IMG/VR virus record: IMGVR_UViG_3300025104_000005
Location: 1 to 25,683 of that record
DNA from: a virus
Reading direction: 5' to 3' (one strand)
Length of the DNA stretch: 25,683 bases
Positions within the stretch are counted from its first letter, which is position 1, and every line of letters starts with the position of its first letter. The translations under genes were made by a program, and so were the position numbers. Positions 14,187 through 21,532 of this stretch are shown one piece after another. A model generated the notes under the pieces. It was not told the DNA's origin and searched no databases. It saw only the letters and a list, made by a program, of their open reading frames with translations.

Positions 14187-14399
14187 TCACGAAGCCCAAC
14201 CTTCCTGCTCGTACCAGGTAAAAGCGTTCAGGTTCAGGTACATCACCTTGCGGCTCAACCCTACGCTGTCGTTGCGGTTGTTCAAGCGCTGCCACACATA
14301 CCCCGCTGGCCTCGCACTTGCAAGGCACACGCTGTAATAGGGCGTGAGGGGTACTGGGATAGGGGCGACGTAAGGGCGGCTCGAGGCATTCACAATCAT
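14187..14399 (-). CDS. Small hypothetical tail-region protein
   Basis: A 70-residue protein, MIVNASSRPYVAPIPVPLTP onwards, ending in a tyrosine- and tryptophan-containing segment (NLNAFTWYEQEGW). The frame stays open upstream to 14537, but ATG 14399 is preferred: it lies four bases after the previous stop (14404) and GGTGAG is correctly spaced. The proline-rich start and aromatic end suggest a small virion or fibre-joining protein, but no family is recognised. Its place between two fibre-type genes supports a structural or assembly role. Confidence 0.6.
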   Translation of the reverse strand: MIVNASSRPYVAPIPVPLTPYYSVCLASARPAGYVWQRLNNRNDSVGLSRKVMYLNLNAFTWYEQEGWAS

Positions 14400-14403
14400 A
14401 GGC

Positions 14404-15507
14404 TCACCATGTGATTTGATAGCTGGCGATAAGCAGCTTGTGTGTGTTGGCCTTTGTAAACTCCTGACCGGAGTCAAACACCAGGTTGATGGTGGGGGTA
14501 AGGGTATTGAATGCGTTATTGCAGGATAGACATACACTTTTAATCGAACCGTTGAATGTCGCGGTATTAGCCAGAAAACTGGACTGCCTCGAACGCCCTG
14601 AAGGAGCGGCGTGCGTTAGCGATCCAAGGCCTAGATGGGGGCTAAACGAGCTGGTAGCGTGTCCGTAGGTGGTGGGTGCTGTGCCTGTGGCGGCTCCAAT
14701 GTGAAAGCGCAAAGAGTTATAGCCGCTTCCATCGCCGTTTGCACCTTTTATCAGGCAATGTGCGGCTTGCAAGTCTCCAGTATTGCTATTGATCGGAAAA
14801 CTAATACCGCCATAGATGGGGTTGCTGTCCAGGCTCCCACCTCCCGATACACCCCCCATGCGGTTGGTCACAATAAACTGTGCGGTGCGGCTGCCCGGGC
14901 CTTCACCGCCAATGTTGACTGTGACAGCCTGCACTACGGTGGGCCCGATGCTCACGCGCATCTTGTAAATCAGCCGCAACCGCTGGTCACTGGCAAGGGT
15001 CAGGGTGATGGGGTTGCTCGAGCCGTCCCTGAACAGCTCCCTGCACATCAGGTTGGCTCCAGCGCTGGCGGAAGGGGAGAACCCCCACTCCGTCAAGTTC
15101 TGGCCGCCTACCTGGGCCTCGGTAAACTCCTTGACACGGCGAATATCGTAAACTCCATCGCTGACAAACTGGGCCTGGTCGGACTCACCGGCGGGTACGC
15201 TGCCGGTGCGTACAAGTTCGGAAACAAGTCCAGTTTGGCTCGAGTTGGGCGCGGTTGACCCCGTGCCCACTACTGCGTACTGGTTTAGAGGAATGATGCC
15301 GTGGGTAGGCATCAGACTGGTGTAGGTCTGGTCGAGGATCAGGTTATGGATAGGTTGTTCGGCTTCGCGTACCACCCGGCCCGCGCGGTCGAGAATCTGC
15401 CAGTGCATTTCATGAGCCTCGAGCCGCACCGTCATTTGAGGGGGGTTCTCGAGGGTGCGCACCTTCATGCGGCGTATTTGGTCGGGGGTTAGAATCAGTG
15501 CCTTCAT
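14404..15507 (-). CDS. Tail-fibre or virion surface protein
   Basis: A 367-residue protein starting MKALILTPDQIRRMKVRTLE. The N-terminal 60 residues look like an attachment module. They are followed by YAVVGTGSTAPNSSQTGL (about 100-117) and the EVGF-like EWGFSPSASAG (near 170), patterns common in phage fibre and tail-surface proteins, then a Gly/Ser/Asn-rich beta region to the end. ATG 15507 is chosen because AGGAGC lies five bases upstream and the previous gene stops at 15516; the open frame continuing to 15618 is out-of-frame overlap. The role is inferred from composition and neighbours. Confidence 0.65.
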   Translation of the reverse strand: MKALILTPDQIRRMKVRTLENPPQMTVRLEAHEMHWQILDRAGRVVREAEQPIHNLILDQTYTSLMPTHGIIPLNQYAVVGTGSTAPNSSQTGLVSELVRTGSVPAGESDQAQFVSDGVYDIRRVKEFTEAQVGGQNLTEWGFSPSASAGANLMCRELFRDGSSNPITLTLASDQRLRLIYKMRVSIGPTVVQAVTVNIGGEGPGSRTAQFIVTNRMGGVSGGGSLDSNPIYGGISFPINSNTGDLQAAHCLIKGANGDGSGYNSLRFHIGAATGTAPTTYGHATSSFSPHLGLGSLTHAAPSGRSRQSSFLANTATFNGSIKSVCLSCNNAFNTLTPTINLVFDSGQEFTKANTHKLLIASYQITW

Positions 15508-15515
15508 AGCTGCTC

Positions 15516-16856
15516 CTATGGTAAATCGTAGCTCCAGTTGAGGGGGGGGCTGATGGTCATGCTGTCCAGGGTGTCGTCGGGCAGGGTCTGAACTACTACC
15601 ACAACGCTGTACGTCCACCCAAGCGGCGGGTCAATGGTCATGCTGTCCAGGGTGTCGTCGGGCAGGGTCTGAACTACTACCACAACGCTGTACGTCCACC
15701 CAAGCGGCGGGTCAATGGTCATGCTGTCCAGGGTGTCGTCGGGCAGGGTACGGATTACGGTTGTGGGAATATAATCCCACCCAAGCGGCGGGTCAACGGC
15801 CATCGGCTCGAGCGTGTCGTCGGGTAGGCTGGGCTCAATCACAAGGGGGTCGTATTCCCAATCCTCGGGCGCTTGCAAGGCGATGGGCGCTAGACTGTCC
15901 TTGTCCTGCACGGGATACAGGTCGGATCGCACGTTGAGCAGGTAGCCCTCGGCCTGCCACTGGTAGCCAACCTGGGTCACGATGTCCAGCGTCACAGGCG
16001 CGGGGAAGGTCTCGAGGGTGTACTCGATGCTGTACTGGTCGCGCTGGGCTCGCATGTAGAGGGTCTGCCGATTTGGAGACAGGTACAGCAATAGCACGTC
16101 GCTGTCGGCGGTGGTTTGCAGGGTGATGGCATCGTTGAATACGACAGGATCAACTCCAACAAACGGGCCTCGGTACACATAGCCGCTGCTCAGGGGGTCA
16201 TACTGCCTAACGTAAATGCTCGAGGGACTCCCGGGCACTTCGTAGGCAAGCACCGGCTGGGCCGCCTGGTCAAAACACAGACTGATGTGCTGGTAGGTGC
16301 TGTTGTTGGTCGGGATGTCCTGCACATAGGCCCATCCGGTTGGCCCCTGGCGGTACAGTTTGACCGTTCCCTCGGTTTTGGTGACTGCGTAGGGCGTGGA
16401 AAACAGCGTGCTAAAACCCCCAGCGGTGACGCCAATCTCGGTCGGCCCCATTGTTTTTGAGACTTCCGGCGCAAAACCTTCCGCTGCTCCGTTACGAGGG
16501 TAAACTTCCACACCTCCGGTGACGCCCTCGCCCAATCGGTAAAGGAATTCCAGCTTCATGCCTCGCTCGAGCCATAGCGGTCGAAAAGTCTCGATAAACA
16601 CAAGTTCGTTGGCGCTGGTGTACAGTGCGGCCTCGGTGACGCGCACCGGCGCGGCGTTGGGGTCGGCGCTGGGTTCAAACACCGCTCTCAAGTAAATCTG
16701 GCCGTCATTTAGCGTGTACTGGCAGGGCTGCTCGAGGCCCAACGGCGCGGCCAATGCGCTTCCTGGTGGGTTCGGGGTTTTGGTGGCGTCATTATAGCCG
16801 CCATCTCCAAGCCGGAGTATGTAGGACTGCTCACCACAGGGCGCGGAAAGTGGCAT
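15516..16856 (-). CDS. Tail fibre protein with C-terminal 27-residue repeats
   Basis: A 446-residue protein. The first 110 residues have the gpH-type fibre N-terminal pattern (ILRLGDGGY, then RVTEAALYTSANELVFIETF), which docks fibres to the baseplate. A beta-rich middle of about 200 residues follows. The last 110 residues are a tandem array with period 27, consensus (T/S)LPDDTLDSM-T-I-DPPLGW-x-Y followed by a run of valines: two identical units, two diverged ones and a partial unit. The gene lies directly after the gpI-like gene, where fibre genes usually sit. The repeats probably form a rod or beta-sandwich array whose length can vary. Confidence 0.75.
   Translation of the reverse strand: MPLSAPCGEQSYILRLGDGGYNDATKTPNPPGSALAAPLGLEQPCQYTLNDGQIYLRAVFEPSADPNAAPVRVTEAALYTSANELVFIETFRPLWLERGMKLEFLYRLGEGVTGGVEVYPRNGAAEGFAPEVSKTMGPTEIGVTAGGFSTLFSTPYAVTKTEGTVKLYRQGPTGWAYVQDIPTNNSTYQHISLCFDQAAQPVLAYEVPGSPSSIYVRQYDPLSSGYVYRGPFVGVDPVVFNDAITLQTTADSDVLLLYLSPNRQTLYMRAQRDQYSIEYTLETFPAPVTLDIVTQVGYQWQAEGYLLNVRSDLYPVQDKDSLAPIALQAPEDWEYDPLVIEPSLPDDTLEPMAVDPPLGWDYIPTTVIRTLPDDTLDSMTIDPPLGWTYSVVVVVQTLPDDTLDSMTIDPPLGWTYSVVVVVQTLPDDTLDSMTISPPLNWSYDLP
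15553..15876 (-). repeat. 81-bp tandem repeats in the fibre gene
   Basis: Four units with an exact 81-bp period begin at 15553, 15634, 15715 and 15796. The first two are identical at the DNA level, the third differs in its second half, and the fourth is clearly diverged. The period keeps the reading frame (27 codons). A further degenerate unit follows at protein level. Copy number could change by slippage or recombination. Confidence 0.9.
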
Positions 16857-16863
16857 ATTGCAC

Positions 16864-17649
16864 CTAACCTATCACCCTGGCGTGCGTGACGTAAACCTCA
16901 TATCGCACACCGGCGGGCCTGACGCGCTCGAGTTCCTGCCCCAGCTCGCCATAGGTGATGAGTGGCCGCCTGGGTAAGCGCACACGGTAGCGTTGAATGC
17001 CTGAGTCATGCCCTCCAAGGTTGCGCGTCCCGTCTAGCGGTGGCCCCATGCGACTGGCCGGTATCGCGCTGGTGAACCCGTCGCTGATGCTCACCGGACA
17101 TCCACAGATAGCCCGTAGATGGGCCTCGAGGGCCTCGCGGGTGGTGTATTTGCCCGATGCCAGGGCGAGAATCCGGGCCTGTAGAGACTCGTAGCTCTCG
17201 CCTGGGAATGCCTGCACCCCGAACTGCACCGCGTGTTGTTGCAGTAACAGAGGGGGTGCGGTGCGGGGGTCTACCGAGTCTACAAGCTCGCCTGGCAGGG
17301 CAAAACTGGCCGCGTCAAAAATCTGCTTTATGCGGTTGCCATAGGGCAACCAGGGCGGCAGGTTCCAGTTCCGCTTGTCCGGCGGGATGTCATATATGGC
17401 GTTGAGGGATGTGGCCGAAAAAATCTCATCAGGTTGAGGCGGGCGGCTTGCCACTACCGTAAAGGGGCCGGTAAAGGTCAGGACGGTTTGATACACCCTG
17501 GCCCCGTCCCACGGGTCGTTGATAAAGTCGGTCAGGGGTTGCGGTGGGTGGCCGGTGCGCACCAGGTTGACAGCGGTCACGTCGTCGCTGGCCCTGAAGT
17601 GAAGCAGGGTCTCCCCAGAGTCCAGCCGGTACAGAAAAAGCTCGCTCAT
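16864..17649 (-). CDS. gpI-like baseplate/tail protein
   Basis: A 261-residue protein overlapping the gpJ-like gene by four bases (ATGA). Placement after a gpJ-like gene and before the fibre gene is the P2 order J-I-H. Residues 147-180 (GESYESLQARILALASGKYT, then REALEAHLRAICG) resemble the helical segment of gpI/YmfQ-type proteins that close the baseplate periphery and help hold the fibres. The first 90 residues, beginning MSELFLYRLDSGETLLHFRA, form a beta-rich domain that P2 gpI lacks, so this is a larger, divergent version. The call relies on gene order plus modest similarity of pattern. Confidence 0.6.
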   Translation of the reverse strand: MSELFLYRLDSGETLLHFRASDDVTAVNLVRTGHPPQPLTDFINDPWDGARVYQTVLTFTGPFTVVASRPPQPDEIFSATSLNAIYDIPPDKRNWNLPPWLPYGNRIKQIFDAASFALPGELVDSVDPRTAPPLLLQQHAVQFGVQAFPGESYESLQARILALASGKYTTREALEAHLRAICGCPVSISDGFTSAIPASRMGPPLDGTRNLGGHDSGIQRYRVRLPRRPLITYGELGQELERVRPAGVRYEVYVTHARVIG

Positions 17650-18761
17650 TGCGCACCTCGATACTCAAAGGTAATGTTCAGGGTTCCCAACACGGCGCGG
17701 CGGTCGCCTGCGATGGGCACGTGTAAAGTGCCGCTGGGTACGTTGATCCAACCCCCTGGCGGGTCTTGGTAGCGCGTGACCGTCAACAGGGCGCGGTACA
17801 GGGTGGGGTCGGCCTCGAGGATGACCGACTGCAAGCGGTCGGCAAAAAAGTCCTCGCCGTTCTGCATGGCGGCCATAAACTGCCCTGCAATCGCCTGAGC
17901 GCGGGTTACGGCGGCCCCGTCGCTGCCCCACAGGGTCAGGTTCAGGTCAATCGTCACTTCCTGTACCGTGATCACATGCACAAACACACCGGCGGCCCGT
18001 GCGTCCCCTTCCACAGCCTGCTCTACAGCCTGACGCAAGGCCAGCGATACCCCCCCTGGCCGGTAGCACAGTAACCACACATGGCCGGGCGGGACGCTAT
18101 TGCTGGTCATGCAGTCCAGGACTCGAGCATCCGTCAATCGGTTGCTCCCGCTGTTGGCACTGAGAGCAGCTTCCACAATGGCCCCGTATGTGCCCTTGGC
18201 TAGAGTGCGGATGTAAGCCTGAAAAGCCGCCTGGCGTTCCTCGGGCGCGGTGGCATCCCGTCCACCCGTAAAGGCGTTGGGGTTGCTGACTGCCTCCACC
18301 CCTGGCACGCTGTTGACCAGCAAGGTCACGGTCTGAGCGGGAAAATTGCCGATGGTTCCAGGGTTCAGGGCGCGGGCTGCGGCGGTGACGCTGGTCTCGC
18401 CTGCAAGCAGGGTCACATCCACTAAGGTCTCGGCAAACTCCCCGTTGATGGCCTGGGCGCGGGTTCCGGTGGGGATCAGGTAGTTTTGCGGTGCGGGGGT
18501 GGCGCGGCTAAACACGAGCTGACCCTGAGCGGTGGCGGGTTCGGGAAAATCGAGGCCAAATGCAGAGTAGGCAGCACGGTTGACGCCCTCCTCGAGGGCC
18601 TCCTGAAACCCTGCGCTGAGCTGCTCCACCTCGAAACCTACCGCGTCAAAAAAGGCTAAAAGTACGTCTCCCGGCACGGTGGGCGGCTCCAGCCCGCTCA
18701 CGTACCAGAACCACCGCTGCATCGCGGCGACAGCTTCTTCTTTCGTGCGAAAGGTGCTCAT
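17646..18761 (-). CDS. Baseplate J-like protein (gpJ family)
   Basis: A 371-residue baseplate wedge protein. The family hallmark is clear at residues 150-176: SVPGVEAVSNPNAFTGGRDA followed by TAPEER, matching the gpJ/Mu gp47/T4 gp6 pattern of 'pGv..v.Np.a..GG.D.E..ee.R'. The N-terminal helical part (1-65) contacts neighbouring wedge subunits in known relatives, and the C-terminal part is alpha/beta. The gene overlaps the gp25-like gene before it and the gpI-like gene after it by four bases each (ATGA), a tightly coupled W-J-I order. This family is diagnostic for contractile injection machines, so it is the best single marker that the phage has a myovirus-type tail. Confidence 0.92.
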   Translation of the reverse strand: MSTFRTKEEAVAAMQRWFWYVSGLEPPTVPGDVLLAFFDAVGFEVEQLSAGFQEALEEGVNRAAYSAFGLDFPEPATAQGQLVFSRATPAPQNYLIPTGTRAQAINGEFAETLVDVTLLAGETSVTAAARALNPGTIGNFPAQTVTLLVNSVPGVEAVSNPNAFTGGRDATAPEERQAAFQAYIRTLAKGTYGAIVEAALSANSGSNRLTDARVLDCMTSNSVPPGHVWLLCYRPGGVSLALRQAVEQAVEGDARAAGVFVHVITVQEVTIDLNLTLWGSDGAAVTRAQAIAGQFMAAMQNGEDFFADRLQSVILEADPTLYRALLTVTRYQDPPGGWINVPSGTLHVPIAGDRRAVLGTLNITFEYRGAQ

Positions 18762-19411
18762 AGGTTCAGGCTAACCGTAAACGTCAGTATCTCGCTCGGC
18801 GGGATGGGCTCGAGGCGAACGTCATACCGTATCGCCTTCCCATCATACTCACCCGTCACATCCACCGAAACCACGTCGGGATCGGATAAAAGGGCGCGTT
18901 TGAGTTCGGCGGCCCCCAATGAAATACTCCAGTCATCCACAACATAGGCTAAAAAATCCCTGATTCTGCACCCCCATTCAGGCCAACCTGGGAGCTGGCC
19001 GGGATAGGTCGCCAAAAGCCGGTATAGACGGCCCATTAGCTTGTTCAGGCCGGTCTCCACAGTGAGGGCAGTGGCGGACTCCGGCGGGGGCACGAGCAGG
19101 TCTCCCGTCTCTCCAAGGCTCAGGGTCGGGCGCTGCCATGCCACATCCCACCCGTAAACGTCCTCTGGGCGCATAGTGCGGCTGAATGGCAAAGGCACTT
19201 TTAGGGTTTCTCCCCATCCCACCACCCGCAACCCCTGGGCGCGGTAGGGCGCGGGGTCGTCGACCAAATAGGGGTAATCCAGTCGGTTGTTCTCGACTAC
19301 CTCTACCCACCGATTGCCGTCTCCAAGGTGACGCTGGGCAAAAGTGACAATGGTATCGCCGGGCTGTACCACAGCGGTGATACCAACGCCGGTAATGGTC
19401 AGTTCAGGCAT
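18758..19411 (-). CDS. LysM-gp25 fusion baseplate wedge protein
   Basis: A 217-residue protein with two modules. Residues 11-73 (AVVQPGDTIVTFAQRHLGDG, then VEVVENNRLD...LKVP) form a LysM-like fold, which in contractile tails helps hold the baseplate together rather than binding peptidoglycan. Residues 115-217 (TGLNKLMGRLYRLLATYPGQ to the end, including LKRALLSDPDVVSV) match the gpW/gp25 wedge family. ATG 19411 is chosen because GGAGGTAACC precedes it at ideal spacing; the frame continuing to 19465 lacks support. The gene overlaps its predecessor by eight bases and the gpJ-like gene by four. Separate LysM and gp25 proteins are the more familiar arrangement, so the fusion is notable. Confidence 0.85.
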   Translation of the reverse strand: MPELTITGVGITAVVQPGDTIVTFAQRHLGDGNRWVEVVENNRLDYPYLVDDPAPYRAQGLRVVGWGETLKVPLPFSRTMRPEDVYGWDVAWQRPTLSLGETGDLLVPPPESATALTVETGLNKLMGRLYRLLATYPGQLPGWPEWGCRIRDFLAYVVDDWSISLGAAELKRALLSDPDVVSVDVTGEYDGKAIRYDVRLEPIPPSEILTFTVSLNL

Positions 19412-20030
19412 GGTTACCTCCGGGCAGGTTGCCCAGCTTGGCATTGAACCGGCTGGCCCACCCAAGGGCGAGCTGGCCGTTGCGCAACGTTACGGTTGTT
19501 TTTACGGGTATCCCGAACAGCGATATTTCCCGTGCCCATTGCAACACGGCTACAGTTTTCCAGTCTCCTGTGCCAAGGCGCTCGAGCCTCACCGTATACC
19601 TGAGTAACGCACCAAGTAACGGGATGGCCCCTCGAGCCTGCGCGTTGCCACTGAGCCGTAGCTCCGAGATGGCATTGGTGAGGTGGGCCTTGGCCTGCGC
19701 GGTGGTGTAGTTCGGCAGGGTCAGGTTCGTGCCCCTGATCCAGTCCACCGATTGACCGGCTCGTAGGCGTGTGTTGATCTGGCTGCTGAGGCTTGCAAGG
19801 TCGCTAACAAAGGTCGCGGTGGCCGCGCCGGTGATGGCCCCGCTCGAGGCTGCCACACCGAGGGTTGCGCTGGCCTGTGCACTGTTACGAATCGCCTGTG
19901 TTTGGGTCTGAACTTCCTGGGCCTGCTGGATACTCGAGGCCGCTACCTGAGCTGCCTGCGCCTTCTCCTGCGGGGTCTGGTCGGCTATCTGGGTGCGGCG
20001 GATTTGTGCACAAAATGGTTTCAAACTCAC
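19404..20030 (-). CDS. Tail/baseplate protein of unknown family
   Basis: A 208-residue protein. Residues 15-75 are Ala/Gln/Ser-rich and helical (EKAQAAQVAASSIQQAQEVQ) with a mildly hydrophobic stretch SGAITGAATATFVSDL. The C-terminal half alternates strands (YTVRLERLGTGDWKTVAVLQ). The start is GTG 20030, supported by a near-perfect AGGAGG six bases upstream. It lies between the unknown 204-residue gene and the LysM-gp25 gene, overlapping the latter by eight bases, so a baseplate role is likely. The first 146 bases overlap the small CxxC frame in another register. Confidence 0.7.
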   Translation of the reverse strand: MSLKPFCAQIRRTQIADQTPQEKAQAAQVAASSIQQAQEVQTQTQAIRNSAQASATLGVAASSGAITGAATATFVSDLASLSSQINTRLRAGQSVDWIRGTNLTLPNYTTAQAKAHLTNAISELRLSGNAQARGAIPLLGALLRYTVRLERLGTGDWKTVAVLQWAREISLFGIPVKTTVTLRNGQLALGWASRFNAKLGNLPGGNHA

Positions 20031-20121
20031 TCAACACCTCCTGGCGCAAGGATAACCGGTAGGGACAGCGCTTACAACCGCGTCTTGGACAGCGTTTGCA
20101 GGGGATTTTGGGCAGGGCCAT
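19885..20121 (-). CDS. Small CxxC protein overlapping the next gene
   Basis: A 78-residue frame starting at ATG 20121, 16 bases after the previous stop, with AAGGGAG nine to ten bases upstream. MALPKIPCKRCPRRGCKRCP gives C8xxC11 and C16xxC19, a compact treble-cysteine or zinc-ribbon-like motif rich in Arg and Lys. From about residue 31 the frame overlaps the 208-residue gene for 146 bp in another register, and there the protein is low-complexity Pro/Gly/Ser, as expected if only the first 40 residues matter. It could be a small metal-binding DNA or RNA contact protein. It may also serve mainly to bring ribosomes to the GTG start of the next gene. Confidence 0.5.
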   Translation of the reverse strand: MALPKIPCKRCPRRGCKRCPYRLSLRQEVLSEFETILCTNPPHPDSRPDPAGEGAGSSGSGLEYPAGPGSSDPNTGDS

Positions 20122-20137
20122 TGCATAGTTCTCCCTT

Positions 20138-20752
20138 CTAGCTATCGAAACATTCAGCGCATACGCTCTGAATCACAACGTCGGGATTGTCGTAAAGGGC
20201 TCGCTGGCGCGGGTTCTCTACAACGCTGTTTAGCGGCCTGATCGCAATAAGGCGCAGGTTGTAGCGCTCCACAAGCGGGGTCTGATTGCTGCGTTCGCCC
20301 AACGGGACAAGCTGCGGGACTACCACCCACGACCGTTCGGTGTACAGGTCGTGGAATTCGAGCTGCAACATAGGGCGTTGCGCTCGGCCCCGCTCGAGGT
20401 TCTGCTGCAAGTAGTAGCGGATAAAGGCCTCGAGGGCTCGCTGCAACTGATAGCCGTCCAGCAACCGGCCCCGTATCTGCACTGGTGTAAGCGGAAAAAC
20501 GCCTGAAAGGTCGTATTCCGGCGGGCTGTACCCCTGTTCGTCTGCTACATTCCAGTTTCTTGCGGGCAAAATACCCACCCTGGCGGCCTGCTGGGGACGC
20601 AGGGTCTGGGGTGGGACAGGCAAAATAAACTGTCCGTCGGCTCCGGCTACGGGGTGGTTAGGTACGGGGTGGGGCTTCCCGTTCTCGGTGATGCGCAAAA
20701 CGTAGGCCTGGTTGTCAAGGCGGCGCTGGTGGTTGGCGGTAGGGCGGGCCAT
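20138..20752 (-). CDS. Tail/baseplate protein of unknown family
   Basis: A 204-residue protein beginning MARPTANHQRRLDNQAYVLR, with a strand-rich N-terminal half, a helix around residues 100-120 (QRALEAFIRYYLQQNLERGR) and a C-terminal strand pair (LQLEFHDLYTERSWVVVPQL, then YNLRLIAIRPL). Two cysteines sit close together at the very end (SVCAECFDS). It lies 18 bases after the spike gene, inside the baseplate block, so it is very likely a baseplate or tube-end component. I cannot place it in a named family. The ribosome binding site (CTAAGGG) supports ATG 20752. Confidence 0.7.
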   Translation of the reverse strand: MARPTANHQRRLDNQAYVLRITENGKPHPVPNHPVAGADGQFILPVPPQTLRPQQAARVGILPARNWNVADEQGYSPPEYDLSGVFPLTPVQIRGRLLDGYQLQRALEAFIRYYLQQNLERGRAQRPMLQLEFHDLYTERSWVVVPQLVPLGERSNQTPLVERYNLRLIAIRPLNSVVENPRQRALYDNPDVVIQSVCAECFDS

Positions 20753-20770
20753 GCCCTTAGCCTATATCCC

Positions 20771-21532
20771 CTAGCCTGCTTTTACACGGCCCCCTGGCCT
20801 GGGCCTGATCTGGCCGGTAACGGTAAGGGGCGCGGGCAGGGGTTGGCCGCCAGGGATGGCGAGGACTCCGGCGGGTATGGTGACTTCCACGGGGTCGTTT
20901 TCACGCGCTACCGCCTGGGTTCCTCCGGCAAGCTCTACGTCCCCGTCCAGAACAAAGCGGTTTTGCTCCATCCTGAGCGTGATATTGCCATTGCTGATGC
21001 TAACTTCTCCGCTGCCGTTGATGTGGATATTGAGCCCGGAAGCAAGCTCGAGGTACACGTCAGCAGGCTCCCGCTCGGGCGGTGTCCAGTCCACCCGCTC
21101 GGTCTGCCCAAACAGGTCACCTTTCCTGCGGGTGCGCTTGCGTGGGGTGCGGCTGTTGTTGCGGCTCGAGCAGGCGATTTTGAGCAGTGAGCCGTCAGGC
21201 AACACGTGTTCCTCATCGCCATTGCTCCGGCGCAATGAATAGGCCCCGTTGGGGTGCTGTTTCAAGGTGGCCCTAGGGTCTTCTTGTAACAACTCATGGG
21301 GTATCAGGTTGGTGGCGGTGTCGGGCAACGTGCGCAACCACACCCCTGACCGGCGATCCTCGGCGTAAAAAGCCACAATGCCGAATTTGCCTGGCGCAAC
21401 CAGAGCAAATTCTTCTTCAGGTAACCGGATTTTGGCCCCGGTGGTGGTGGTCAGGTTGGGCAAGAGCACGCTCACGGCGTACTCGAGCGGATGCACATCG
21501 AGCACCTGTACTAGATGGATTCCTCGCAACAT
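20771..21532 (-). CDS. Baseplate central spike protein (gpV/gp45-like)
   Basis: A 253-residue protein forming the membrane-piercing tip of the tail. Residues 1-75 fit the OB-fold head of the spike family (LVQVLDVHPLEYAVSVLLPN, then GKFGIVAFYAED). A basic linker (about 123-138, SRNNSRTPRKRTRRKG) leads to a strand-repeat rod at 158-205 (GLNIHINGSGEVSISNGNIT), and the end holds AVARENDPV, the usual closing motif of such spikes. The start is ATG 21532, whose first base is the last base of the hub gene's stop codon (TAATG), with AAGGAG upstream; the open frame up to 21607 is not coding. No metal-binding HxH tip is seen. Confidence 0.8.
   Translation of the reverse strand: MLRGIHLVQVLDVHPLEYAVSVLLPNLTTTTGAKIRLPEEEFALVAPGKFGIVAFYAEDRRSGVWLRTLPDTATNLIPHELLQEDPRATLKQHPNGAYSLRRSNGDEEHVLPDGSLLKIACSSRNNSRTPRKRTRRKGDLFGQTERVDWTPPEREPADVYLELASGLNIHINGSGEVSISNGNITLRMEQNRFVLDGDVELAGGTQAVARENDPVEVTIPAGVLAIPGGQPLPAPLTVTGQIRPRPGGRVKAG

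Noticed and set aside
15508-15618. N-terminal extension of the 367-residue fibre-type protein
   Set aside because: It reads the tandem repeats of the previous gene out of frame; AGGAGC before ATG 15507 supports the shorter start.
15553-15795. Possible CRISPR-like array, because of the regular repeats
   Set aside because: The units are contiguous 81-bp in-frame coding repeats without spacers.
19885-20121. Programmed frameshift joining the CxxC frame to the 208-residue protein
   Set aside because: No slippery heptamer or downstream structure was found, and the second gene has its own strong ribosome binding site.
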